Assembly: GCA_032433595.1 (NCBI GenBank)
Contig: JASWJB010000009.1
Location: 62,001-126,000, forward strand
Origin: Conoideocrella luteorostrata
Lineage: Eukaryota; Ascomycota; Sordariomycetes; Hypocreales; Clavicipitaceae
Direction of reading: 5' to 3'
Length of the DNA stretch: 64,000 nt
Of the stretch, positions 32,908-44,965 are shown in pieces (within the stretch, counting starts at the first letter, position 1; each line of letters begins with the position of its first letter). The translations under genes were made by a program, and so were the position numbers. The notes beneath the pieces are model-generated. The model ran no database searches, was not told where the DNA came from, and worked only from the letters and a program-made list of their open reading frames with translations.

Positions 32908-33249
32908 ATGCACGTAGCTCAGAATGTGCGCGTGACGAATCCAACGTACGAAATCACAGATTCGTCCTGCTTCTATACAAGAGAACAGTCATCTATCATC
33001 CAGAGCTATTTCTTGGCTTTTCTCGCATTCTACGTGGCTGGTGAACCGGACTATGGCAGAGGCTATTGGCAACCACATGTCGAATCTGGCATCACACTAG
33101 GGGTTACTTTCAATGTATCCGAAAATATACAAACCAAACCTCGTACTCACTCCGGATCTAGCTTATCTTTCGGCTTTGTCGCGGCAACAGAGGCAGATTC
33201 CTTTCCTTTACTTAGAATCAAACTACTTACGGCTTTCCCCTTCATATAG
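32908..33249 (+). pseudogene. Possible carboxylesterase C-terminal remnant
   Basis: The frame contains YEITDSSCFYTREQSSIIQSYFLAFL followed by a YWQPH segment and ITLGVTFN, an order that recalls the end of fungal type-B carboxylesterases (helix before the C-terminus, then WP). No upstream catalytic domain, Ser elbow or start is present nearby. The resemblance is loose and could be chance. Confidence 0.2.
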
Positions 33250-35137
33250 TCTTGCCATTAGCCGCTACCCAATTTTTATTGTAGACTTGAGTTCTCCCTG
33301 TCTTTAAGATTACCTCATTTGTTGGTGCTTGATAATGAGGTAAACCTAGAAGTACATTATTGTGCCCATGCATTCAATGTGACTAACATCGTCATCTGCT
33401 CCTCAACCACGATCGCCGCTCCTACCAGCACAGCTTGGACTTCTTTCCCCCATGTTTTAGGTCGAAATGTGAACTTGAAAGTCCCTCGTAGGAAAGATAT
33501 TCAGCGTGCCTTCACACGCGGTCTGTTTTGGTCACTGTTTCACCCGTGATGTTAGTGCAACTCAGGATGCCGAATGGATTAGGAAGGTCAATAAAAAACT
33601 CGCTGAAGATTTCTGACTCAATGAATATAATGTGAAACAGGCGCGCTTCGAGATGAACTTGATCTTGACGAAGACGAAGGGGTTGAAGTTGAAGAAGACG
33701 ATGACAGCGAGGATGGTCTCAGGGAAGGGAAAGCTATAATATATATATCACACAAACCAGAAATACTATGCAAACGCACTTCAAGCCTATAGCCCCTTGG
33801 AATCTCTTCAGGGCCAATGCACTCCCAGGTACACTGAATCGGTTCTTGATAGCTCACCAGAGACCTGCAGAACCTCCGGTGGAATTCTTTGAGTCTGAGG
33901 CATGTTACTTGAATGCGTTGTAAGACTTCCCCTTTCTAGACTTATAATAAAGTCGGGAATTAACTATATATTATGGAGAAGACAGCGTAACGTGCCATTG
34001 ATGTGGTTAGAGAAGTTAATATAGCGGATGATGTTCGTCTTGACTATTATTCAAGGCATATGCTATTACTGGAGACAGGTTATAGATCATTTCGATCATA
34101 TGTCATCGATTTCGCATAATGAGCTTTTTGAGCTAACTGTAAGAACACGAATTACCCAGATAATGAGACTGGCGATGCACATCTGGTGTACCTGGTTGAT
34201 AATCATGGGAGGTATTGCATACTTATGAGTCAAAGTGTAAGAAGGTAGACAGGGTGCACTTCACGATAGAACCCTATAGGAGCAATTCACGCAACCAGTT
34301 CCACATTGATCATAGACTTCATGCTCAGAAAATATGTGTCCGTCGATCCGTGCTTTTATCTGTGAGTAGTTTTTCTCTCGTTGATAAAGAGCCCGTGGCA
34401 TCTTGCTTCTAGTCCAAGCGACGGTCCATCATTCCTCAGCCGAGACGCAAAATATCTACTGTTATGAGGTTCGAATACTGAAGAGCTGCTTGTGCTGAGT
34501 TAACGGGTGCGCTGACAAACGACTGTCATAACGCTTCATAGTTACGTGTCGAAGAGCGTTGTCGGTCACTGAGCCAATTGGCTGCGCGTTCTCAATTTAG
34601 CATCAGCGAATGATCAATGGTAATCTTTTTTTTTTCACTTTTATTATAAAAATCCTATTTTAGCTATTCTCATTTTTCCCCTACTACTCTTTATTGTTAG
34701 AATCGTACTTACGGAATATTATACTCCGTACGCGTATTATTTACGTAGCCAATTGGTGGCTTGATTATGGAGATTCGCGGATCGTAAAGGGAGTGGGTCT
34801 GGGTTCTTCGCTAAAACCCACATCACGGAGGAAACGAACAGAGTTTCTCGTATCATGTTTAGATGGGGCACGAGCACTCAATAGGAACCACCCACTCTGC
34901 CGGGTATGACGGAAGAACGCCAAGCCAAAGGGAGGGGATTGTGGCAAGAGTGTGCTGGGGCGGTGGTAAACCCGAAAGAGAGCTTCACTAGCCAACCGAC
35001 GTATCAACGAACAAAGGATGCCTATTCCCGAAGCCTAGTCCAACAGGCGATGCCACGAGAGCCAGAAGGTTGAAGAGATCTTGTGTATTGTGGGAGGGGG
35101 GTTGGGCCAAGAACTGGTTCTGAAACGTGCTACGTCG

Positions 35138-35368
35138 TCAGTAGGTGGGAGCCCATCTAGCTATATGCGCGAAGGTCTTATTATGGCTCTCCCAGCTATC
35201 GTTCACTGGTCGAACTAGGACTGTGTCAATCTTGGCGAATCGAGGCGATGGCAGGCAACCTGCAAGACTCGTTTCGAATATCTGCTCAAGGCGAAACCCA
35301 GCGATATGAGATACAGCCGAGTATAAGAACAACAGCGCCAAACGAACCAAGCTTACGGAGTAGTTCAT
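35138..35368 (-). CDS. Hypothetical small secreted protein, 76 residues
   Basis: The ATG at 35368 opens a frame starting MNYSVSLVRLALLFLYSAVSHIAG, a plausible secretion signal. About 50 residues follow with one cysteine and a possible N-glycosylation site (NDS, NKT). There is no known family and no clear intron to extend it. It lies in a gene-poor tract, so it may be fortuitous. Confidence 0.25.
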   Translation of the reverse strand: MNYSVSLVRLALLFLYSAVSHIAGFRLEQIFETSLAGCLPSPRFAKIDTVLVRPVNDSWESHNKTFAHIARWAPTY

Positions 35369-38203
35369 GACAGCTCATCTTCCCTTGTAACAGTGCACTC
35401 ACCGAGTTTTGGGTTGGCATGCTTCTGTCGAGCCACCAACCGTGAACTGTTCAGCTATCTGGCGCACCAAAATTCGCCTGAATCGGTCGATGAAGTTGGC
35501 TTAACTCTTATTTATTGCTGAATGTGCGTGGGCATGATCTGAACTAGGCTTGACATCTGCGAATCAAAGCACTCTTTTGATGGTATTATCGAAGCTGCCC
35601 CTGGTATATTACGTGATTAGACATGTCGTTTAGTGGGCAAATTTGCAGTATTACGTATGGAACATGAGTGCAGTTCGTGATTGGGTACAGGACGCATGCC
35701 CGTTGATGGATGCCCAAGCACCTCAGTTGCTGTAATTGTTTTCCTCCTTGACCATTGAACACGGAGCATATTGTAGAGCTAAGCTTGGAAAAATCGGACC
35801 GGACGTTTTCAGCATAAAATACGTTGACATGGTCCAAAATTGGTATTGTTCCTTTTCGTAGAACGTTTCATCGTTCACCTTTCGGAATGCCGGTCTTGGT
35901 CACAGCTGGGCCAACCACAACGGGGGCTTGAAGCATCGCCGTCGGAGATGGTTGGAGATCGATCCGTCTGCTATTGGACGTGCTACGCCTGACGTGTCGC
36001 TATAGCACAAACCAAAGCCGAGATCAACTAAGGACGGGTAATTGCAGTCTGGTGACCTGCCTTGAAACAAATTGTTTCGGCAACATAGGACGACTATTCG
36101 GAGTACAATACGGAGTAGAGAACAGAGAGTAGGAAGCAGGAAGCAGGACTCAGGGTAATTACCGAGACTTGCGCAGGCACGAAGCCTCAAATATCCCGGG
36201 GTGAAGGTAGTCTGCGACAAGCTCAGTTGCTTGGGCGAGTGCCACCAGAAAATGTGGCAGCCGCTTTGTGCCGAGGCCAGGGCAACCAGGGTGGTAAGAC
36301 TGAGCGGAAGTTTCGAAATTAGTCAACACGGATGCGAGACTGGTTGGACAGGGACAGGAGGGGGTGGTTGAATGGCTAGCTTTAGAACGGCAAGACGGGA
36401 TCACGGCACTGGGTAGGCAAGGTGTTGACAAATTAATCGAGACATCCAGGGCAGAGGCAGAGTGCGCGGGGGAGGCCCAGGCGTCTCGATTAATCTGGCA
36501 GGCGCGTGGTAGGGCAGGGCCTGACAGAGCTGGGGACAGGGATTTTTGCGAGGTGGCAGGCGCCGCTGGCTGGCAAGGGGCATTGTGCTAATGCTGCAAT
36601 GTTGTTGTAATGCAGCCGGCAGGTGGTTATTGAGTGTTACTTGCGACTTATTGTGTAGTATGGTAGTCATCCTGCAGTCCGAGGGTCTGGGCTCTGCGTT
36701 CTCCCATGCCTTGCACGGCATTGGGTTGTTAATTCTGCCAGCTCCCTGACCACGGTTGGCGCGCTCGTGGAAAACTCTAATGTTCGTAATTGATTTGTTT
36801 CGTACGCCTGCCGCCGCGTCTTGATTTTGTGATTCCCCTTCTTATCCATCTGCCGGTGCCTGTCTATTTCGACGCTAGTAACTAACTAGTTTGTTTGTAC
36901 CTCGCTGCGTGATTGCCATTGAGAAGATACCTCTTCCGTGGTGTGGTCTCACATCAGCACCGGGTGAAACGCCTGCCGTTAGTGACCCAGTCAGTTACGG
37001 AGTACGTTTTGTGTACTCCGTGTTGTGTACAATACTACGGAGTAGCAGTACCAGCTATCTTTCTCCGTACCCGTACTCCGCACAGCGTGCCAATATTACG
37101 CTGGTTTTGCCGGCTAAATCTCTGCTCCACTGTGGTACCTCTCTGGCAAAATCTCGCGCCCAAACATCCAAGTCTCGACACATCCGCGTAGAGTTCCAAT
37201 ACGGGCTTGTTAACCAAGTCTATTCGGATACACCATCTTGGTGCTTTTCTGAACAGCCAACAGCGTACTCCGTACTCCGTGCTGAGCGAGGAATAGAGCT
37301 AGGAGGCACGACGAAGACCCGAAGTGGGAGGGCACAAATGCTGGCTCGTTGTCTCGCATGGTGGACTAAAGGGCTGGGCAGGACTCGTCGTCCTCTAAAG
37401 AAATCAGATTTAAGCCACCCGGCCATCCAGCCGTCGGGGCGTCGTGCTGGCCAAAGCTGACCACCGACGTAGCCAATTACCTGCCTCCTTCAAGCCCACC
37501 TCCTCCTCTCCCCTATGGTCTCGCCGTCAAGCATTGGCCCTTTTTCCCTTTTGCGAGGTTTTCGATCCCCACTCACACTCTCAGAACGGTTTCGCTGTTG
37601 GCTGACCTCCGAACCTTGCTGCTTCGCTGCTGTGCTTCCCTGGCTAGCGGGCTGACTGACAGAATAGTGGATGTGGTGCGCTGAGCGAGCCAAACCCGGC
37701 AGGAGGATTCTGCCAGCGAACGATCTGCTCAGCCCTCGCCCCCCCCCCCCAAAGCCCATTTCATTCAGTCCAAGATGGTCACTGCCACCTGTACACCCAC
37801 AGAAAACATCACGACAAGTACGATCCTGCGCAGCAATTCGGCCTCGAAGGTTGTCGGTACCACCGATACATGCAGTAGTTTCTCATATTGTTCATTCGGT
37901 AGCCCGCCGATTGACCCAATTCATTCGACTCTATCCTTAGTAGCCGCTCTGAGGAGATCTTTATCCTGCGACCGTCGACATCGTCCTCTAACCACGGTCG
38001 AACTACGCTCACGACAGCGACGACTTTCAGCATCTTTTTTTGGTTGCAATCCAAACGATACGGTACGGAGGAGCGCTGCCTGCGGCCTTTGGCGTCTCGC
38101 GTCACTAGTCGACGCCGAAGGCTGAGTGCCCGTTGGCCCGGCTTGATCGGTGATCTGCTTCAGGCTTGGGCTTCCAACGTGTAAGGCCTGTTTCGACGCA
38201 ATC

Positions 38204-40379
38204 ATGCCTCCCGGAGACAGAAACTCAGGATCGGAAAGGAGGTCAGCAGCAAGGAGATCCGTACGCTTGTCAGAGGACGATGAATACGATTTGACCGCAA
38301 ACGCTGTCTCGGATGGCTTCCGACCGACTGCCTCCGCTGCCCGTAATGGACCTGCACCATCTTTACCTTCAGCTTCACAGCCAACACCAAATCCTTTCTT
38401 GAATCTTCCTCGATCACCTCCACCTGCGATTTCGGTTCCTTCAAAGGGATTTGCCGACTTTGATCGACCATCCAGCACGTCGAAGCCTCCCCGTCTTCAC
38501 GATTCATTGACTTTACGAAATGATGGCTTAACTTCATCTCGCGGCGGACAATCATCATCAGCAAGTAGCTCTACACAGGTCGACAGCCAGTATCAGGGTT
38601 CTACTCAGCCGTCTCACCCCTATCAGATGTATCCCCAAAGAACATACAGTAACGCAACCTCATCCACAGAACCGCTGAGCACTGTGGGAACATTAGATGA
38701 ATCACGGGACGCGACTCATCCATATGCCATGTACACTCAGAACACCACTGACCCTGAGGACCCAAACCGGCGGCCAATTCCTGTTGGATTTAATGGTATG
38801 GGCAATGCCTATCGTAGGCAACTAGGCCCTGATGGAGAGGAGGCCGGAGATTTGATAGGGCCCTTGGGCCATATGGAAGAACTGCCACCATACACACGAT
38901 ATCCCCAGGAGGAATTCTCGAACAAGCCGGCGACAGCGACTGGAAATACAACATCACCCACTAGTAATGGCATTGAAGTCAGACCGGTTGGCCTGACTGT
39001 CTCGACGCCCGTCCAGCAAATCCCTGGTGCTGGTGGCATTGGTCTTGCTACTCGAAACCCCGAATTTTCGTCTACGGAGGACCTACCCAGCCAGCCTCAC
39101 AGATCTGGCTCCGTTCGCAGTGTACCCTCTGTCGAAAGCTACCACGATATCAATGGTGCTGCCCGAGACTTCGCCGAGAAGCCCACACAAAGCAAATGGG
39201 AGCGAAGAGCCAAGAAGAAGCTGTGGGGGATTGTGCCGTACTGGGCGATTTGCTTGCTGCTCTCTTGCATTGTTATACTAGGAACCGTGATGGGTGCCGT
39301 GATTGGTACAATCTTGACAAGGCACCGTGGTCCTCCTCCCGGCGGTGACAAGTAAGCCTCCATACCTGATATTGACCTATTATTCTTATCCGTGGCAGCA
39401 GTAACTAATGTTAGTTAGGCAATATGACAGCAGGCCACGCATAACAAGCAATGTTGAATACGAAAAATCCTTGCCCGGAGGTGTTCCGCCCTTAGATCCA
39501 GGTTGCTTCGCCTTACCCACAATGGAAAAATATCTTACTACAAAAACTTGCCTCAAGGACTCCTCCCAGACCCCAGCTTGGAGTTGTGACATTCCCTTCC
39601 GATGGTATTCGATGAATGTTATCCCTCTTCACGACCAACCGAACATTTCAAATTATGCTCTGAAACTCGCACCATTCAACCCTAAAGCGTCTAGGTTCAT
39701 TTGGGGAGAGCAGCCCCCGGATATTCCTGAATTCAAGACTCTCTCTCTTGTTAAGGATTTGGAAGAACGCAACCGTGGACCGGCTTGGTACCTGGAGGTG
39801 GATTATAATAAAACTGTCATTCTGCGAGAAAATCAACTGCACCCTACTTCCGGTAGCGGGGCTGCTAAGAGGCGTTGGGATGCGACAAGCTCCCCGGGGC
39901 CTGGATTGGACAAATCCCGCTTCATGAGGAAAAGTGTTGCCGCAACAGACGGCGACAAACCGTGGATTTGCACTTGGCCTAATATCAAGCTTCAAGTTTT
40001 CATTTACCCCAACCAGACTTTCACTCCAGCAAACACTTCTACAGCGTCCGGCCCATCAGCTACGGGCGTCACAGACAGCCCTTCGCCGCCTGGTTCTAAA
40101 GGCCCATACCCCAGGCTGGTCAAGTTCGTCGAGAAACGGCCAGATAATGTTGCAGCAGCAACGTGCACTCAGTATGAGATCATCAATGGTGAAAAGGTTG
40201 TCAACTATGGCGAGGATGGCAAGCCTGTCAGTTTTGTGGTCAACGAAGTCAGCAAGGGTCCTCAATCTACCATCACAGAACGTCTAGTCAGCACCAACAC
40301 CGGGGATGACTCATCTCTTGATGCGAGGGGTGTAAACTTAACCCCCTGTGGATGTGTTCAGTTCTCTTGGTCTGTATGA
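38204..40379 (+). CDS. Single-pass membrane protein of the fungal DUF7820 type
   Basis: Two exons, 38204..39351 and 39419..40379, encode 702 residues; the splice restores a Lys codon. The first half is disordered (Ser/Pro/Asn/Thr-rich, with repeated HPYQMY/HPYAMY tyrosine motifs), then a basic stretch (WERRAKKKLWG) and one membrane helix at about residues 348-370. The second half is a folded extracytoplasmic domain with conserved cysteines (PGCFALPT, KTCLKD, WSCDIPF, CTQYEI, CGCVQF). This two-part architecture matches a filamentous-ascomycete family of unknown function annotated as DUF7820. The basic residues before the helix suggest an N-terminus in the cytosol. The HPY(Q/A)MY elements may be short linear binding motifs. 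The frame is open upstream of 38204 only with GTG. Confidence 0.8.
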
Positions 40380-41480
40380 TTGGGAACTGGACTGAGTTGG
40401 CCAACCGGCTTGTAATCACATGGCGTTATCTTGGTCTACAGAGAACATACAAAAAGTAAGCAAGTATATATCAACTAACTAGAAGTCTTTTTCAGAGGAT
40501 GCATTTTTGGCGTTGTGGTTTTTCTTCTTGTTATACTCTGTATTCTTTTGCCGCTTCATTATTCCATTGTCACGAGCTACGATTCCGGGCATCCGGGTTT
40601 TATTATACTTCCAATTTCATCTTCAGTAAGGGGGTACTACATACCGGGGGCATTCGATTGAACTTCGAGCGTTCTCATCACAGCGGATGTACCTAGGTTT
40701 CTGCTGTTATTACCAAGTCAGCCTCATACAGCTGCATATACTGTCCTCTCATTTTTATTTTCATATCAAATGGTATCTATATGCTGGCACGGAACTAGCG
40801 GAAACTGAGATGCGTTATAATACATGATATCTGTCTCTAGTTTTGTATATATGGGAGTACATGGTGTTGAGTTGAATTTATATGGTTTCGGGTGGGATCG
40901 TGTTTTACTTGTTTTTAATTATCGTTAGCGTTGGAGGGAAATTAGCAAACGCTCTTAGGAGCAATCACTCGTGGTGCTTTGGTGGGGGTTACTATTTCCA
41001 GATTAGGCATATTAGCATGACCATTGCGAACATGCAAAAGTACATACGATTTTTATTATCATGATTAATACGGAGTACTCCTTCATGACTTCATAAATTT
41101 GTTACCCCTAAACTGAATTAAGCTTCAAGTCCACAGGCCATTTCTGGGAATGATCCAACCAGGTCCTGTTCAGCCCGGCCTGAAATGTAACTTCAACCTA
41201 CACTGCCCCGTGCCGTGTCTCACTGGACACTTCCATCTGCAAGCTTGGGGAGCTTCGCTGCGCCTCATACGAACTATTGATTTTGGCGCGCCGAAGTAAG
41301 CCGCCATCAATAAAATGCCGTCTCGCTCAGATGCCGAGAGCAGCACATAATTGGCTTTACTCCACGAATGGCCTGCAAGGTGTTTGGTTGAATTGACCGT
41401 GTCTCGTCAAACACATTTTGTCCTGCGGAAGAGTGGTACATATCTGTGACGAGCGGTATTTGGATATCTTGATGAGGCAG
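40380..41480. other. Convergent intergenic region, DUF7820 gene to PEX20
   Basis: 1.1 kb between opposed stop codons, AT-rich in its middle part, with one TACGGAGTA copy at 41069 extending to TACGGAGTACTCC. Short open frames only; no gene seen. Confidence 0.5.
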
Positions 41481-42580
41481 TCACGTCGTCGCTTGTTGCT
41501 GCTGCCCTTCAGTCTCACCATCCATAGCACAAATCTCATCATTGACAATGTCTTTCCTCCCATCTCTAAAATCGCGCATAAGTGATAAGAACACCGAATT
41601 CTGCCATTTCTCTCCATTTTCATGTTGCACTGATTCGAGCAGTCTCTCGGCGGCTTCAGAGACGGCTGATTTGCCCTTCGCTGCAGCGTCATCGTGGATA
41701 GCTTGCTCGTCTGTAGATGCGGCAATTTGTTCTGGCAAGTTTTCATGAAGGGATAAATTTCCAATCTCGGGTGTTTCAAGATCGGTATATCGTGCGGAAG
41801 AAGAGGACGTAGCTTCTTGAGCTGTGGCCTCAGCAGCCTCTGCCGGGAGAGTGGCCTCGTTGAGTTCCAGCTCGCGGGCCATCTGGTCCATGGCGGCGTC
41901 TACTTCGGACATGTTGCGCCCGCCGTGATTAGCCATCCATTGAGACATTTCTTGGTCAAAGTCTGATTCTATAGTTCCTGGGGTGGCTTGGGTGCCGACG
42001 AAGCCTGCCCCTGGACCGTACATGGGTCCTCCGAATGCCTGGCCGAATGCTGATTGGAAATTCATTTGCATGGGTTGCTGGTTGATATGCATGGCTGGTG
42101 CGGATGCGGCAACATTGGGAGAAGAGCGCATTTGTTGGTTGGAGAAGCGGGTGAAGTCGGCGGCCCAGTTGGCGACGTCAGGGGCGGGCGAGGCTCTGGC
42201 TTGCTGTAATGTTTCGGCATTGTGAATAGGGGCGATGGGCTGTTGGAGGGCAGCTGCGTGGACGGCGAGGCGGATTGCTGGATCGTGAGGCATGCCAGGC
42301 ATGGCGGAGGTTGTTCCGTCCATGAAGGCGCCGAAGTTGTCCTGGCCGTGGGGTTGTTGACGAGATGATCGGAAGGCCTGGGCATTAGACGGTCAATTTA
42401 CCGACTTGGAAGGAAGAGAGATTTCAGTCATAGGGGGTTGCTGAGGAAAGTAAAACGTACGCCATGGGCTTGTCCTGCTGATCGGTCAACGAGGCGATCT
42501 TGGTGGTGGCTGACATCGCGAGATTGGTGGTCTACGAGACGCTTGAACGGCGACGGGCCGCTGCAGGAAGCGTCGGCCAT
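41481..42580 (-). CDS. PEX20: Pex20 peroxisomal PTS2 co-receptor
   Basis: Two exons, complement(41481..42377, 42461..42580), give 338 residues. Pex20 works with Pex7 to import PTS2 proteins and is recycled through ubiquitination of an N-terminal Cys. That Cys is present at residue 6 in MADASCSGPSPFKRLVDH. A WAADFTRF element is a WxxxF-type Pex14-binding motif, and a second aromatic motif (SQWMANH) follows. The C-terminal helix with WQNSVFLSLMRDFRDGRKDIV is the conserved Pex7-binding region. The rest is Ala/Gln/Met-rich and disordered. It is head to head with SEC13, 1.1 kb apart. Pex14, its docking partner, is encoded about 26 kb to the left in the same window. Confidence 0.93.
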
Positions 42581-43723
42581 GGCTGTAGGTAGTTTCGATT
42601 TACACAAAACCGGTCTTTGCGCCAGAATACAAGAGGCAAATATGGAAAGGCGGCGACGAACAATCCTCGTCGGAGTGTGCTTCCTTGAAAGGTTGCGCAG
42701 GTGGTTTGCCACAGAGAAGTGCCTCGGCGTAGGCGTGGGGCGGACCGATGACGACTTGCCGGGTTTTGCAGCACGGAAGGGCAGATTCAAGCAGTTGGGC
42801 TATTTCACAATAAGACGCGAGAACAGTTGGGGATGTAGATACGAAGTCGAAGGCGAGTGTTTGCGGTTTTGATTTGAAATGCAGCTGCAGCCATGGAAGA
42901 AGTATGGCCGAGGTGCGCCACTAATGATGGCCAGCGGCCGGCTACGTTCCTTGTGCTGTGCCTGTGACCTGTGATCGCGGGTAGTTATTTCCCTTTTCGG
43001 CGCCGCCCGAGGTCCCAGAGTTCCGGGGCCATCCACCATCAATTGATCCTGCATCGGCGCGTGCCCCGGAGTTTGCTGTGCCGGGTGGTATATTAGGTAT
43101 TGGGTACATTATAGAGGGTGACTTGCGCCACCGCATAGCATCTTGAGTGTTGGCCGCAGCACTGCTGCTGATTTTTAAGTCAACTGAAGCTAAATGTGCA
43201 TTTATTCGACGTATTTGTTTTTTTGCTGACATGGCCGAGTGTTTATGAGCGTCATATTCCGCACATGATTCCTTCTAGTCGAGATGACTTCGAGAGAGAG
43301 CGCACAAGACGTTATAGTTCAACTGTCCGCCGCTATATAAACAAATCTGACGAAATAAAACTGTTCGATCAGGCAGTCACCATCTTGGAACTAATGTCAT
43401 GTACCAAGCAGTTGGAATGGACGGAGGAGCCTTGAGCAGACCCATCAGACGCGGCTTCCACACCCGCCCAGGCGCTCAAATCACGTGCACCACAGCTGGG
43501 GCGGGGCGTGGCCGGGGGATCCAGTTGGTGACAGTTGGCCTGCGTGAGAAGCCTAAAGTACTTCGCGAATTGTATTGTACCGCCCGCCAACCCACGTCCG
43601 AAATTCGTGTCCTTCCTGGCGCATCGCAACCACCGGCCTTTCTTTATATCCTGCATACGACCTAGCCCCTCCTTATTCTTTTTCACTCAAGGCGTTCGAT
43701 ACTCGACTCAATAATACTTCAAG
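42581..43723. promoter_or_regulatory. Divergent promoter region of PEX20 and SEC13
   Basis: 1.14 kb between the two start codons. CACGTG-like (ATCACGTGCACC, about 43482) and CCACGTCC elements occur on the SEC13 side. A C/T-rich leader with TTTCTTTATATCC (about 43637-43651) may be the SEC13 core promoter. Frames across the region are shadows. Confidence 0.45.
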
Positions 43724-44965
43724 ATGGTACGATGAGCTGAGCTATGCCGGTGTGGGAGCTCCAAGATGAAGTTGGAGCTGTGCTCAAGGGGTATTACATA
43801 CAACAAGTGCGGTGTGCTAACACATCCGTCTCCGCAGGCAGCGCAAGTCATTTCCAACGCTGGCCACGATGATATAATTGTACGTCTATTCATTCTTAAC
43901 TCGAGCCAGTGCGATTTTCACAATCTGTGGCAAATCACCACGTTCAGATTCCCCTGTGAAGCTTTGTGTTTGGAGGATTGCCTACTGACTGCCTGGGTGG
44001 TAGCATGATGCCGTTCTCGATTACTACGGCCGAAAGCTCGCGACTTGCTCTAGCGACCGAACCATCAAAATCTTCGAGATCGACGGCGAGTCACAGCGTC
44101 TGATTGAGACCCTGAAAGGGTACGAATAGGCCAGCCCCCAGCCTCTAAAGCTGTCCCCTTAAGACCATGACAGGCGTAAATCGACTAACATGTACTGGCG
44201 GATTATTGTAGCCACGAGGGTGCTGTTTGGAGCGTATCATGGGCTCACCCCAAGTACGGCAACATCCTTGCATCGGCAGGATACGACGGCAAAGTGTACA
44301 TCTGGAAGGAGCAAGGCCAGAACAACCAATGGCAACGAATCTACGATTTCCCCCTACACAAAGCATCTGTCAATGTTGTCGCCTGGTCTCCTCACGAAGC
44401 AGGCTGCCTTCTCGCCACTGCCTCATCCGACGGCAACGTGAGCGTCCTCGAGTTCAAAGACACGGCCGTTGATCACACCACATTCCCAGCTCACGGCCTA
44501 GGTGTCAACTCTGTGTCATGGGCGCCCGCCACCACACCCGGTAGCATCGTCAGCAGCGCTCCTGGCCCTGGCTCTGTGGGCAACCGACGCTTTGTCACTG
44601 GTGGTTCGGATAACGCTCTGAAAATCTGGTCCTTCGACTCGGCTTCGCAGTCGTATAAGCAGGAGGGTGAGTCACTGGCTGGCCACACCGACTGGGTTAG
44701 AGATGTGGCTTGGTCGCCTACCGTGCTGCAAAAGTCTTATATTGCTTCGGCTTCTCAGGACAAGACAGTGCGCATCTGGACATCGGACCCCTCTAGCAAC
44801 GGGCAATGGGAGTCCAAGGTCTTGAATTTTGACGCCGCTGTTTGGAGGGTCAGCTGGTCCCTTAGCGGTAACGTGTTGGCCGTCAGCGGCGCAGACAACA
44901 AGGTTTCACTGTGGAAAGAGAACCTGCGCGGCGAGTGGGAATGTGTTAAGTCGATTGAGGAGTAA
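43724..44965 (+). CDS. SEC13: Sec13, COPII coat and nuclear pore WD40 protein
   Basis: Four coding exons, 43724..43726, 43838..43879, 44004..44119 and 44212..44965, give 304 residues, the standard length. Sec13 pairs with Sec31 in the outer COPII coat and with Nup145C in the nuclear pore. Six WD repeats fill the protein: [25 protein letters not shown], then [13 protein letters not shown]...[32 protein letters not shown]...[22 protein letters not shown]...[10 protein letters not shown] and [10 protein letters not shown]. The first exon contributes only the ATG before a GTACGA donor. Without it the protein would begin at [12 protein letters not shown] without a start, so this join is required and matches other filamentous fungi. 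Confidence 0.95.

Larger units (their letters stand above)
32053..38203. other. 6-kb gene-poor tract rich in TACTCCGTA motifs
   Basis: No firm gene. Weak candidates are a plus-strand frame at 32908-33249 resembling the C-terminal part of a secreted carboxylesterase, and a minus-strand frame at 33618-33857 with a poly-Ser end but no ATG. A 76-codon minus-strand frame at 35138-35368 has a good signal-peptide-like start. Motif copies lie at 34722, 35354, 36109, 36996, 37036 and 37266. The last kilobase before 38203 should contain the promoter and leader of the DUF7820-type gene, including a C-run near 37740. Confidence 0.45.

Noticed and set aside
36891..37460. 189-codon plus-strand frame
   Set aside because: It runs across several TACTCCGTA copies, has no domain, and competing frames of similar length overlap it. 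Most likely chance.
42438..42872. 144-codon plus-strand frame
   Set aside because: Antisense to PEX20 exon 1 and its promoter; no conserved features.
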